From the NCBI RefSeq assembly GCF_006442545.2, contig NZ_CP083952.1, forward strand, positions 1 to 64,000: 64,000 bases of DNA. Reading direction: 5' to 3'. The notes under the pieces are model-generated. The model saw only the letters and a program-made list of their open reading frames with translations. It made no database searches and was not told the origin of the DNA. Numbering within the stretch: position 1 is the stretch's first letter; every line of letters begins with the position of its first letter. Position numbers and translations under genes: made by a program. The stretch is from Mesorhizobium sp. B2-1-8. GTDB lineage: Bacteria > Pseudomonadota > Alphaproteobacteria > Rhizobiales > Rhizobiaceae. Of this stretch, positions 8,723 through 19,098 are shown one piece after another.

Positions 8723-9943
8723 ATGAGACGTGTCGTAGTCACAGGCCTCGGCATCGTGTCGTCGATCGGCAACAATGCCAACGAGGTGCAGACCTCGCTG
8801 CATGACGCCAGATCCGGCATCAGCTTTTCCGATTCCTTTGCCGAGCATGGCTTCCGCTGCCAAGTCTGGGGCGCGCCGACGCTCGACCCTACCGCCATGA
8901 TCGACCGCCGCGCGATGCGCTTCCTGAGCCAGGGCGCGGCCTGGAATCACGTCGCCATGGACCAGGCGATCGCGGACGCCGGCCTTGACGAAAGCGACAT
9001 CACCAACGAGCGCACCGGCATCGTCATGGGTTCGGGCGGCCCCTCCACCCGCACCATCGTCGAGGCGGCCGAAACCACGCTAAAGAACGGCAGCCCCAAG
9101 CGCATCGGTCCCTTCGCGGTGCCGAAGGCTATGTCGTCGACCGCGTCGGCGACGCTGGCCACATGGTTCAAGATCCATGGCGTCAACTATTCGATCTCGT
9201 CGGCCTGCTCGACCTCGGCGCATTGCATCGGCAACGGCTACGAGTTGATCCAGTGGGGCAAGCAGGACATAGTCTTTGCCGGCGGCCACGAGGATCTCGA
9301 TTGGACAATGTCGGACCTGTTCGATGCCATGGGCGCCATGTCGTCGAAGTTCAACGACAGGGCCTCGACCGCATCGCGCGCCTATGACGCCAATCGCGAC
9401 GGCTTCGTCATTGCCGGCGGCGCCGGCGTGCTGGTGCTGGAAGAGCTGGAGCATGCCAAGGCGCGCGGCGCCAAGATCTACGCCGAGATCGTCGGCTATG
9501 GCGCGACCTCGGACGGCTACGACATGGTGGCGCCCTCGGGCGAAGGCGCGGTCCGGTGCATGCGCCAGGCGCTGGCGACGGTCTCCACGCCGGTCGACTA
9601 CATCAACACCCACGGCACCTCGACGCCGGTCGGGGATTCCAAGGAAATGGGCGCGATCCGTGAAGTGTTCGGCGAGAAGATGCCGTTCATCACGTCGACG
9701 AAGTCGCTGACCGGCCATTCGCTGGGCGCGGCTGGCGTGCAGGAATCCATCTATTCGATCCTGATGATGCAAGGCGGCTTCATCGGCGAAAGCGCCCATA
9801 TCGAGACGCTCGATCCGGAATTCGAGGGGATGCCGATCGTGCGCAAGCGCATCGACAACGCAGGGATCGACACTGTCCTGTCGAATTCCTTCGGTTTCGG
9901 CGGCACCAACGCAACGCTCGTTTTCCAGCGCTATTCCGCATAG
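8723..9943 (+). CDS. fabB: 3-oxoacyl-ACP synthase I FabB
   Basis: Condensing enzyme that elongates the cis-3-decenoyl product of FabA. 406 aa from the ATG at 8723, preceded by AAGGAG. The catalytic triad is Cys162 (SSACSTSAH), His297 ([11 protein letters not shown]) and His332 (TGHSLGAAG). It follows fabA by 49 bp, and the pairing marks the anaerobic-type unsaturated fatty acid route. Very likely in one transcript with fabA and fabI. Confidence 0.97.
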   Translation: MRRVVVTGLGIVSSIGNNANEVQTSLHDARSGISFSDSFAEHGFRCQVWGAPTLDPTAMIDRRAMRFLSQGAAWNHVAMDQAIADAGLDESDITNERTGIVMGSGGPSTRTIVEAAETTLKNGSPKRIGPFAVPKAMSSTASATLATWFKIHGVNYSISSACSTSAHCIGNGYELIQWGKQDIVFAGGHEDLDWTMSDLFDAMGAMSSKFNDRASTASRAYDANRDGFVIAGGAGVLVLEELEHAKARGAKIYAEIVGYGATSDGYDMVAPSGEGAVRCMRQALATVSTPVDYINTHGTSTPVGDSKEMGAIREVFGEKMPFITSTKSLTGHSLGAAGVQESIYSILMMQGGFIGESAHIETLDPEFEGMPIVRKRIDNAGIDTVLSNSFGFGGTNATLVFQRYSA

Positions 9944-9975
9944 GGCCAAGTTTTTTATACAAGGATTTGCCGGCC

Positions 9976-10788
9976 ATGGACGGATTGATGAAAGGCAAGC
10001 GCGGGCTTGTCATGGGTGTCGCCAACGATCATTCGATCGCCTGGGGCATCGCCCGGAAATTGTCCGAACATGGGGCGGAACTCGCCTTCACCTACCAGGG
10101 CGAGGCTTTCGGTCGCCGCGTCAAGCCGCTCGCCGACAAGCTTGGCGCTTCGCTGGTCGTTCCTTGCGACGTCGAGGACAGCGCTTCGGTCGCAGCCACG
10201 TTCGAGACGCTTGGCAAGGCCTGGGGCGGCCTGGACTTTGTCGTCCATGCCATCGGTTTCTCAGACAAGAACGAGTTGAAGGGCCTCTACGCCGACACCA
10301 GCCGGGACAATTTCGTCCGCACCATGGTGATCTCCTGCTATTCATTCACCGAGGTGGCCCGCAATGCCGCGCCGCTGATGACCAATGGCGGCTCGATGAT
10401 CACGCTGACCTATGCCGGCGCGGTCCGCGTCATGCCGAACTACAATGTCATGGGCGTCGCCAAGGCTGGGCTCGAGGCCAGCGTGCGCTACCTCGCCAAC
10501 GACTACGGTCCGCGCGGCATCCGCGTCAACGGCATCTCGGCCGGTCCGGTGCGCACACTGGCCGGCGCCGGCATTTCGGACGCCCGTCACATGTTCTCCT
10601 ACCAGCAGCGAAACTCGCCATTGCGCCGGACCGTGACGATCGACGAGGTCGGCGGCTCCTCGCTCTATCTCCTGTCCGACCTTGCTTCCGGTGTCACCGG
10701 CGAAATCCACTATGTCGATTCCGGCTACCATATCGTCTCGATGCCGACGCTCGACGAGTTGAAGCAGACGGATGGCGGGCGCGACTGA
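9976..10788 (+). CDS. fabI: Enoyl-ACP reductase FabI
   Basis: NADH-dependent enoyl-ACP reductase, last step of the elongation cycle. 270 aa from the ATG at 9976. N-terminal cofactor segment VMGVANDHSIAWGIA. The FabI residues Tyr146 (TLTYAGAVR), Tyr156 and Lys163 (NYNVMGVAKAG) fall at the same numbers as in E. coli, which separates it from ordinary SDR reductases such as FabG. It follows fabB by 32 bp with AAGGA upstream. Confidence 0.95.
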   Translation: MDGLMKGKRGLVMGVANDHSIAWGIARKLSEHGAELAFTYQGEAFGRRVKPLADKLGASLVVPCDVEDSASVAATFETLGKAWGGLDFVVHAIGFSDKNELKGLYADTSRDNFVRTMVISCYSFTEVARNAAPLMTNGGSMITLTYAGAVRVMPNYNVMGVAKAGLEASVRYLANDYGPRGIRVNGISAGPVRTLAGAGISDARHMFSYQQRNSPLRRTVTIDEVGGSSLYLLSDLASGVTGEIHYVDSGYHIVSMPTLDELKQTDGGRD

Positions 10789-10918
10789 AAAGCGGGTCCG
10801 CCAACCGGGTCTTTGCCAGTAAAGAAAATAATCCTCTCCAGTAAAATTGGATTCATTCGCGGAAACTCATTTTAAGGAGGTTTCCGCTATAGAGATCCCC
10901 GATCTGGGGGACCTTGTC

Positions 10919-12463
10919 ATGCCTGCCGTCAGCAACCCGAAGCGAACACCTATGTTCCGACTGCTCACGATAGCAAGTTCGGGCATTGGCAGTTTCGTCC
11001 TCGGCATCTGGGGCCTGAAGCACGGTCTCGGCGACGGGTTTGCCGGCATATCGGCTGATATGATGGTGTCGGTGATGGCCGCGCTTTGCGCGCTGGCGGC
11101 ATCGGTGGCGGCAATGTCGTTCTTCGCCGGCGTCGATGAATCGGCGGATTTCGTCTTCAACGAAACCCATTTCGACAAGCTGACCGGACTGCTGGCACGC
11201 CCGGCCATGGTCGGCAAGATCGCCGAGGCGGCATGCGCGACAAGCCGCACCGGGGAACCGGTGTTCCTGATCGACATCGACATCGACCGGTTCAAGCAGA
11301 TCAACGACGCGATTGGCTACACCCAGGGCGATGAATTGATCCGCGCCTTCACCAAGCGGCTGCGCAGCTGCGTGCCCGCGCGCGCCCTGATCGGCCGCAT
11401 CGGGGCCGGCGAGTTCGCGGTGCTGCTCCCGGACCATCTGATTCGGGGGACCCTGGAAAGCATGGTCGAGAGGCTCATCGACGAGATGATGGAGCCGTAT
11501 GAGCTCAGCAGTCACCAGCAATCGGTGAGCCTGTCGGTCGGCATCGTGGCGATGCCCAAGGACGGTATCGATCCGGTCCTTATCCTGCGGCGCTCCAACC
11601 TGGCGCTACAGAATGCGCGTGCCAGAGGGGTTGGCAACTGGTCGGTCTTCGACAGCGAGATGGGGCGCGTCGCCGACCATCGCCAATGGGTCGAATCCGA
11701 ACTGCATAGCGCCTTTGAACGCGGTGATTTCGACCTGCACTATCAGCCACAGCTCGACCTCCCGACCGGCCGCATCGTCGGCTACGAGGCGTTGATCCGC
11801 TGGAAGCATCCCGAACGCGGCATGATCCCGCCGATGGAGTTCATCCAGATCGCCGAGGAGACCGGCATGATCAACCCGATCGGCGAATGGGTGCTGCGCA
11901 AGGCCTGCAGCGATGCCCGCCACCTGCCGGACGACTGCTTCGTCGCCGTCAACATTTCGCCGGTCCAGTTCATGACCAAGGACTTCGTCGGCATTGTGCG
12001 CGACACGATGCGGGCCACCGGCATCAAGCCGTCACGGCTGGAGCTGGAAGTCACCGAGACGGCGATGATGCAGGACCGCGACCGCGCGGCCGCCATCCTG
12101 AAAGAGCTTGCCGAGATGGGCATCTCGGTCGCCGTCGATGATTTCGGCACCGGCTATTCCAACCTCAGCTATCTGATCGACTTCTCGTTCGGCAAGCTGA
12201 AAATCGACCGTTCCTTCGTCAGCCGCATCGATACCGATGCCAGCTCCGGCGCGGTCGTGTCGACCATTGTCGGGCTGTCGCGGGCGCTCGGCGTCAGCAT
12301 CATCGCCGAAGGCGTCGAGACCGAAAGCCAGGCGACCCTGCTGCGGGCCGCCGGCTGCGAGGTGGTGCAAGGCTACCTGTTCGGCCGGCCAGCACCGCTC
12401 GATATCGGCGTTGGTGACGGGCATGTCGCCAACGACATGAGGCGCATCGCCAATCTGCATTGA
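10919..12463 (+). CDS. Membrane-anchored GGDEF-EAL protein, probable c-di-GMP phosphodiesterase
   Basis: 514 aa from the ATG at 10919, which has GGGGGA at 10906-10911; an upstream TTG at 10847 would add 24 residues. Two hydrophobic segments (about 13-32 and 48-71) anchor it. The GGDEF domain has a changed active loop, GAGEF (162-166), so cyclase activity is doubtful. The EAL domain keeps EAL at 290-292, the Asn in VNISPVQF, Glu in EVTETAMM, Asp407-Asp408 (DDFGTGYSN), Lys428, EGVE at 464-467 and QGYLFGRP, so hydrolysis of c-di-GMP is expected. No signal-sensing domain is apparent. A consensus AAGGAGG at 10874-10880 has no usable start codon behind it in this frame. Confidence 0.9.
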   Translation: MPAVSNPKRTPMFRLLTIASSGIGSFVLGIWGLKHGLGDGFAGISADMMVSVMAALCALAASVAAMSFFAGVDESADFVFNETHFDKLTGLLARPAMVGKIAEAACATSRTGEPVFLIDIDIDRFKQINDAIGYTQGDELIRAFTKRLRSCVPARALIGRIGAGEFAVLLPDHLIRGTLESMVERLIDEMMEPYELSSHQQSVSLSVGIVAMPKDGIDPVLILRRSNLALQNARARGVGNWSVFDSEMGRVADHRQWVESELHSAFERGDFDLHYQPQLDLPTGRIVGYEALIRWKHPERGMIPPMEFIQIAEETGMINPIGEWVLRKACSDARHLPDDCFVAVNISPVQFMTKDFVGIVRDTMRATGIKPSRLELEVTETAMMQDRDRAAAILKELAEMGISVAVDDFGTGYSNLSYLIDFSFGKLKIDRSFVSRIDTDASSGAVVSTIVGLSRALGVSIIAEGVETESQATLLRAAGCEVVQGYLFGRPAPLDIGVGDGHVANDMRRIANLH

Positions 12464-12480
12464 TAACCCGCCACGCTGTA

Positions 12481-13491
12481 TTACCGGCGCGCGACGAACA
12501 CTTTGAACATGCCATCGCGGGCAAGCTCCGCATGACTGGCAAAGGCGGCCGACAGCACCTGCTCATAAGGAAGCTGGCGGTTGGCGACCATGAACAGGCG
12601 TCCACCGGGCTTCAGGGCCTTGGCGGCCGCGCGGATCATGCCGGCACCGATCTCGGGCTCCGCCGCACGGCTGCGATGGAAGGGCGGGTTCATGGCGATG
12701 ACGTCGTAGCGGTGCTCGACAGGCTCGGCGAGCAGATCCGTCCAGAAGAAGCCCTGTGCCACGGTGTTGCCGAGATTGCCCCTGGCTGCCTCCAGCGCAT
12801 CGAAATCGGCCTCGTAAAGATCAAGGGCCGACAAGCCCGGCGAGCGGGCAGCCATCTCGGCCGCCACATAGCCCCAGCCGGCGCAGAAATCGGCCGCACT
12901 GCCACGCAGGTCGCCGGGCAGGTTGTCGACCAGCAGTTTCGAACCGGCATCGACGCGGTCGAAGGAGAACATGCCGGGAGCGGTGTGGAACCGGTCCCCG
13001 ACCAGAAAGGCGGGATTGGCGGTGCGAAGCGCAGCCGCGGCTTGCATGGCGGCCGGGCGGCGCAGCCAGAAGGCAATACCGTGATATTTCGGCATGTGGC
13101 CTTCGATCGGCACGAGATCGCCGACGCGCTTGCGCAGGCTGGCGACGCCATCCTCCTTGCCACCGGCAATGAGGATCAATCCGCCCTCGGCCACGCGCTC
13201 GAGAGCCTCGGCGATGCGCAGTTCGTTCTGGCCGCGATGGCGGCCGGCAAGCACGAGCGCGGCATCAAGACCATCGCCGGTCGATTGCGGCGTGACCGTG
13301 AAGCCTGCCGCCTGCAATGCACGGAAATGCGGCCGGAAGCCCTGTACGAGATCGAGCGTCGCCTCGAAAGCCGGCGGCAGGTGCAGGCCGGGTTCGGCGC
13401 CAAGGAAGAGAACGCGCTCGCCCTTCCCCGGCAAGGAAAGAGCCTCGGCCTCGAACGGGTGAAAAAGCGTCTTCAGCGCTTCAGCGGACAT
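12481..13491 (-). CDS. RsmC-like class I SAM-dependent methyltransferase
   Basis: 336 aa. The C-terminal half has the methyltransferase core: FCAGWGYVAAEM for SAM binding, then DLYEADFDALEAAR, and the N6-adenine/N2-guanine type motif NPPFH at 268-272. The N-terminal half is the degenerate methyltransferase-like domain of RsmC. RsmC methylates 16S rRNA G1207 in E. coli; this gene is the probable counterpart. It ends 17 bp from the convergent GGDEF-EAL gene and lies just past the pnp terminator. Confidence 0.85.
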   Translation of the reverse strand: MSAEALKTLFHPFEAEALSLPGKGERVLFLGAEPGLHLPPAFEATLDLVQGFRPHFRALQAAGFTVTPQSTGDGLDAALVLAGRHRGQNELRIAEALERVAEGGLILIAGGKEDGVASLRKRVGDLVPIEGHMPKYHGIAFWLRRPAAMQAAAALRTANPAFLVGDRFHTAPGMFSFDRVDAGSKLLVDNLPGDLRGSAADFCAGWGYVAAEMAARSPGLSALDLYEADFDALEAARGNLGNTVAQGFFWTDLLAEPVEHRYDVIAMNPPFHRSRAAEPEIGAGMIRAAAKALKPGGRLFMVANRQLPYEQVLSAAFASHAELARDGMFKVFVARR

Positions 13492-13504
13492 AGCCGTGCT
13501 CCAT

Positions 13505-13538
13505 AAACAAAAACGGGCGCGACCTAAGCCGCGCCCGT
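13505..13538 (-). terminator. Rho-independent terminator of pnp
   Basis: Read on the minus strand, the 9-bp stem ACGGGCGCG/CGCGCCCGT with an 8-base loop is followed by TTTTTG TTT. It lies 21 bp past the pnp stop and in front of the RsmC-like gene. Confidence 0.9.
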
Positions 13539-13559
13539 CTTATTGTTCAGTCAGATCGC

Positions 13560-15707
<2,148 letters not shown>

Positions 15708-15879
15708 GTCTTGTCCTTAATAAGCGGAAAGGGGCGCGCCGTTTCACGGTGCGCGGATGCCCTTTCCCTGGCTTCCTTTCTCGGGCAGCCACGGGCAAGA
15801 CAACGGGAAGCTCGGATGATTTAGGCGCGACGAGCGCGCACGAGCGTCCTGCAATCCTGCCCCATGACCGTCCATGGGC

Positions 15880-15911
15880 GGTTTCGAGTGGCCCTCTGCA
15901 CGCTCGAAACC
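15880..15911 (-). other. Hairpin in the pnp leader
   Basis: A 9-bp perfect inverted repeat (GGTTTCGAG 15880-15888, CTCGAAACC 15903-15911), extendable through one G-U pair, lies 173-204 bases upstream of the pnp start. Placement in the rpsO-pnp gap recalls the RNase III/PNPase autoregulatory stem of E. coli. Function here is inferred. Confidence 0.5.
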
Positions 15912-15946
15912 GGGTCTGGCCAGCCGATATGACTGGCAGAATGCGT

Positions 15947-15980
15947 GACCGGCGGACTTCCCTGGGAAAGTCCGCCGGTC
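15947..15980 (-). terminator. Strong hairpin after rpsO (terminator or processing site)
   Basis: A 12-bp perfect stem (GACCGGCGGACT 15947-15958, AGTCCGCCGGTC 15969-15980) with a 10-base loop sits 6 bp past the rpsO stop. There is no T run on the minus-strand 3' side, so it may protect or process the rpsO 3' end and allow read-through into pnp instead of terminating cleanly. Confidence 0.6.
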
Positions 15981-15986
15981 AATTCG

Positions 15987-16256
15987 TCAACGGCGCAGAC
16001 CGAGCTTCTCGATCAGTGTCTGATAGCGCGCGTCGTCCTTGCGCTTGAGATAATCAAGCAGGCTGCGGCGCTGGGACACGAGAGCGAGCAGACCACGGCG
16101 GGAATGGTTATCCTTCTTGTGGTCCTTGAAATGATCGGTCAGGTTCTTGATGCGCTCGGAAAGGATGGCCACCTGGACTTCCGGAGACCCGGTATCGCCC
16201 TTGGCGGTTGCGAATTCACCCATCAATTCCTGTTTGCGCTCGGCAGTAATCGACAT
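15987..16256 (-). CDS. rpsO: 30S ribosomal protein S15
   Basis: Primary 16S rRNA-binding protein. 89 aa from the ATG at 16256 ([16 protein letters not shown]); the open frame continues upstream but only from here does it match S15. Signature elements are [17 protein letters not shown] and [20 protein letters not shown]. It is followed by pnp, the conserved rpsO-pnp pair. The 180 bp upstream, before corA, should hold its own promoter. Confidence 0.98.
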   Translation of the reverse strand: MSITAERKQELMGEFATAKGDTGSPEVQVAILSERIKNLTDHFKDHKKDNHSRRGLLALVSQRRSLLDYLKRKDDARYQTLIEKLGLRR

Positions 16257-16437
16257 CGTGTTTTTCCTTATCTGTTCGAGGAAACGGGTCGCCCACAGCC
16301 GGGATGTCGTCCAGCAGGGGCCGTGCATGCAAAGCGTCAAGGCGCTATGCTGCGGCGCATATAGTGCAATTCCCCGAAAAACACCAGCCCAATTCACAAG
16401 CCGGCTTTTGACGCTCAAATGGCAGGTTCAATCCCAG

Positions 16438-17532
16438 TCAAAGCCACTTCTTCCATTTGAAGAATGCAATCAGCCCGACAACGATGGCAGCCATGAACAG
16501 CAGCGACAAGGGATAGCCGTAGTACGCCTTCAACTCCGGCATGTTCCACGGCGAACTCGCGGGGTCGAAGTTCATGCCCCAGATGCCGACCAGGAAGGTG
16601 AGCGGCATGAAGATGACCGAGACGATGGTGAGATAGGAGATGACGTCGTTGGTGCGGGCCTGGCTCAGCGACAGATGCATTTCGATCAGGCCGGTCAGCA
16701 TGTCGCGCTGGGTCTCGACCAACTCGATCAGCCTGAGCGAATGGTCGAGCGTGTCGTTGAGGAAGACCTTGGTCTCGGCTCTGACATAGGACACGTCGTT
16801 GCGGATCAGCGTAGCCAGCGCATCGCGCATCGGCCACAGCACGCCTTTGAGGACATTGGCGTCGCGCCGCAATTCGTGCAGCTGCCGCATCTGGTGCTTG
16901 TGCGTCGAATGCAGCATCTCGTCCTCGATGCTGTCTACAAGGTCGCCGGTGGCCTCGATCGGCGGAAAATAGCTGTCGACGATGGCGTCGATCAGCGCGT
17001 AGGCGAGATAGTCGGCGCCGCGCGTGCGCAGCCGGTTGGGCGCCGAACTCTCGATGCGCTTGCGCACGGGATTGAACGGATCGCCCTCGCGCTCCTGGAA
17101 GGTGACGACGAAGTTCTCGCCGAGGAAGAGAGCGATCTGTTCGTAGCGATGCGACGTGACATCGTCGATCATGCGCATGACGACGAAGGCGTGATCCTCG
17201 AAGAAGTCGACTTTCGGCCGCTGGCCGGTGTTGACGACATCCTCCAGCGCCAGCGGATGCAGGCTGAAGATGCGGCCGATCTCCTCGATCAACTGGATGT
17301 TGGCGAGGCCTGTGCAGTCGAGCCAGATGACCGGCCATTTCCGGCAATTGGCCGCGACATCGTCGATGCTGGCATTCTCGATCGTCTTGACCTTCTGCGG
17401 CGAGATCAGGGTCAGCCGCAATTCGGAGCGCCGCGCCGCCGGGTCGGCGATCAACGTGCCCGGCGAGGCGCCGACAGGCGGCCGCCTCGTCTTCACCGGC
17501 GCACGTTTCTTGACCGTGTCAGCCTTTGCCAT
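16438..17532 (-). CDS. corA: CorA-type magnesium/cobalt channel
   Basis: 364 aa. A large N-terminal cytoplasmic domain and long helix are followed by two C-terminal membrane segments. The first ends in the selectivity motif GMN at 319-321 (GIWGMNFD); the second is YPLSLLFMAAIVVGLIAFF. The Lys/Trp-rich tail KWKKWL is typical of the family. It sits between truB (44 bp downstream of the truB stop) and rpsO, an insertion into the usual truB-rpsO order. It has no visible promoter of its own. Confidence 0.93.
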   Translation of the reverse strand: MAKADTVKKRAPVKTRRPPVGASPGTLIADPAARRSELRLTLISPQKVKTIENASIDDVAANCRKWPVIWLDCTGLANIQLIEEIGRIFSLHPLALEDVVNTGQRPKVDFFEDHAFVVMRMIDDVTSHRYEQIALFLGENFVVTFQEREGDPFNPVRKRIESSAPNRLRTRGADYLAYALIDAIVDSYFPPIEATGDLVDSIEDEMLHSTHKHQMRQLHELRRDANVLKGVLWPMRDALATLIRNDVSYVRAETKVFLNDTLDHSLRLIELVETQRDMLTGLIEMHLSLSQARTNDVISYLTIVSVIFMPLTFLVGIWGMNFDPASSPWNMPELKAYYGYPLSLLFMAAIVVGLIAFFKWKKWL

Positions 17533-17576
17533 GGAGCCCTCTGCCGCGATGTCGCACCGACACTAGATGAGTGGCA

Positions 17577-18563
17577 TCACCCGGCAAAGACCCGCTTGGG
17601 CTTGAACATGCCTTGCTCGATGGCGCCGATGGCGACCAGCTTGCCGCGTGACGTCGCGCAGGCCTCTTCGGCCTCCACCGGCGCGTCACGGCCACGGATG
17701 ATGACCGGATTGCCGAGGCGGATCTTTGTCGCCGCATCGTCGCTTATGGCGATCTGCGGCAGGCAGTCGAGAGCAGCCGAGGTGTCGACTAGGAGCGTGT
17801 CGATGGCGCCGAAGTCGATCGGCTTGGCCACCGCGTCAGCCGGGTCGGCTTCGTCGGCCGCTTCCAAATTCTCATCGCCAGTGGCGCCGAAGCGGGCGGC
17901 CTCGAGTTCGGCGATGGTGACGAAGTCGTCCGGCGTGAACGGCTCGACTTCGACCCGGCGCAGCTCGCTGATGTGGCCGAAGCAGCCGAGGTCGCGGCCC
18001 ATGTCGCGGGCCAGCGAACGCACATAGGTGCCCTTGCCGCATTCGACTTCGAAAATCGTCTGGTCCGGCTTGTGCTCGACAATATCGAGCCGGCCGATCT
18101 CGATCTCGCGTGCGGGTATGTCGACCGTCTCGCCTTCGCGGGCGAGGTCGTAGGCGCGCTCACCCGCAATCTTGATGGCCGAGAATTGCGGCGGCGTCTG
18201 CATGATGACGCCGGTGTATTTCGGCAGCAGCGCCCGCACTTCGGCTTCCGCCGGACGCAGATCGGAGCTCTTCGTCACCGGCCCTTCAAGATCGTCGGTG
18301 GAGCGCTCGTCGCCCCAGGCAACGGTGAAACGATAGACCTTGGCGCCGTCCTGCACGTAGGGCACTGTCTTGGTGGCCTCGCCGAGCGCGATCGGCAGCA
18401 TGCCGGAGGCAAGTGGGTCGAGCGTACCGGCGTGGCCGGCCTTTTCGGCCTGGAACAGCCATTTGATCTTGGAGACGGCTTCGGTCGAGCCCATGCCGAC
18501 CGGCTTGTCCAGCACCACCCAGCCGGAGACTGGCCGGCCCTTCTTCTTGCCGCGACGCGCCAT
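17577..18563 (-). CDS. truB: tRNA pseudouridine(55) synthase TruB
   Basis: Makes pseudouridine 55 in the T-loop of tRNAs. 328 aa. The catalytic aspartate is Asp49 in [12 protein letters not shown]. Other family segments are [28 protein letters not shown] and [12 protein letters not shown]. Residues about 230-260 form an acidic, Ala/Asp-rich stretch, an extension compared with E. coli TruB. Its ATG shares one base with the rbfA stop (TAATG), so translation is probably coupled. Confidence 0.97.
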   Translation of the reverse strand: MARRGKKKGRPVSGWVVLDKPVGMGSTEAVSKIKWLFQAEKAGHAGTLDPLASGMLPIALGEATKTVPYVQDGAKVYRFTVAWGDERSTDDLEGPVTKSSDLRPAEAEVRALLPKYTGVIMQTPPQFSAIKIAGERAYDLAREGETVDIPAREIEIGRLDIVEHKPDQTIFEVECGKGTYVRSLARDMGRDLGCFGHISELRRVEVEPFTPDDFVTIAELEAARFGATGDENLEAADEADPADAVAKPIDFGAIDTLLVDTSAALDCLPQIAISDDAATKIRLGNPVIIRGRDAPVEAEEACATSRGKLVAIGAIEQGMFKPKRVFAG

Positions 18564-18973
18564 TATTCTTCTTCCTTGTTGTCGTCGCTATCCAGATCGC
18601 GCGCCACTTCGGGCGACTTCAAGAGGTCGTTGATCCTGGCGAAATTGTCGAAGGAGGTATCCAGCCGGAAGCGGAACTCCGGCATGTATTTCATCTGCCT
18701 GAGCGCGCCCGAGACACGGCCGCGCACGAACTTGGCATGCTTGTTCAGCGCCTCGATCACCGCGTCGGCATCCTTGGCGCCGAGCGGCGAAACAAAGGCG
18801 GTGGCGATCTTGAGATCGGGCGACATGCGCACTTCTGAGACCGAAACGACCGAGTTTTCAATCAACGGGTCGATGATCTCGCCGCGCTGCAAGGTTTCGG
18901 AGAGCGCATGACGCACCTGCTCGCCGACGCGCAGCATGCGCTGGGATGGGCTCGATGTCGTGGAACGGGGCAT
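18563..18973 (-). CDS. rbfA: Ribosome-binding factor A
   Basis: Cold-shock factor for 30S maturation. 136 aa from the ATG at 18973 ([20 protein letters not shown]). Family elements are [31 protein letters not shown] and the C-terminal [18 protein letters not shown]. The acidic tail (DSDDNKEEE) is common in rhizobial RbfA. It follows infB by 125 bp that contain a tetraloop hairpin. Confidence 0.96.
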   Translation of the reverse strand: MPRSTTSSPSQRMLRVGEQVRHALSETLQRGEIIDPLIENSVVSVSEVRMSPDLKIATAFVSPLGAKDADAVIEALNKHAKFVRGRVSGALRQMKYMPEFRFRLDTSFDNFARINDLLKSPEVARDLDSDDNKEEE

Positions 18974-19053
18974 TTTTCTCAATCCTGAAAGCGTGAGGCG
19001 CGGGATAGGACCGTGCCGCATGTCTCAAACGGTCATTCTCAATAGCACCGAGG

Positions 19054-19073
19054 CGGCGGTCTTTCGACCACCG
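19054..19073 (-). other. GAAA-tetraloop hairpin between infB and rbfA
   Basis: On the minus strand an 8-bp stem (CGGTGGTC with GACCGCCG, one G-U pair) is closed by GAAA. There is no T run after it, so it is more likely an mRNA processing or stability element than a terminator. Confidence 0.45.
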
Positions 19074-19098
19074 CCCGGTATCGACAAGCCACTCGAAC

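Noticed and set aside
10874..10880. Consensus AAGGAGG before the GGDEF-EAL gene
   Set aside because: No start codon at proper distance in the right frame; the ATG at 10919 has its own GGGGGA.
16425..16435. GGTTCAATCCC, looking like a tRNA T-arm
   Set aside because: The flanks do not pair, no D or anticodon arm is present, and the bases belong to the 3' end of corA and its downstream spacer.
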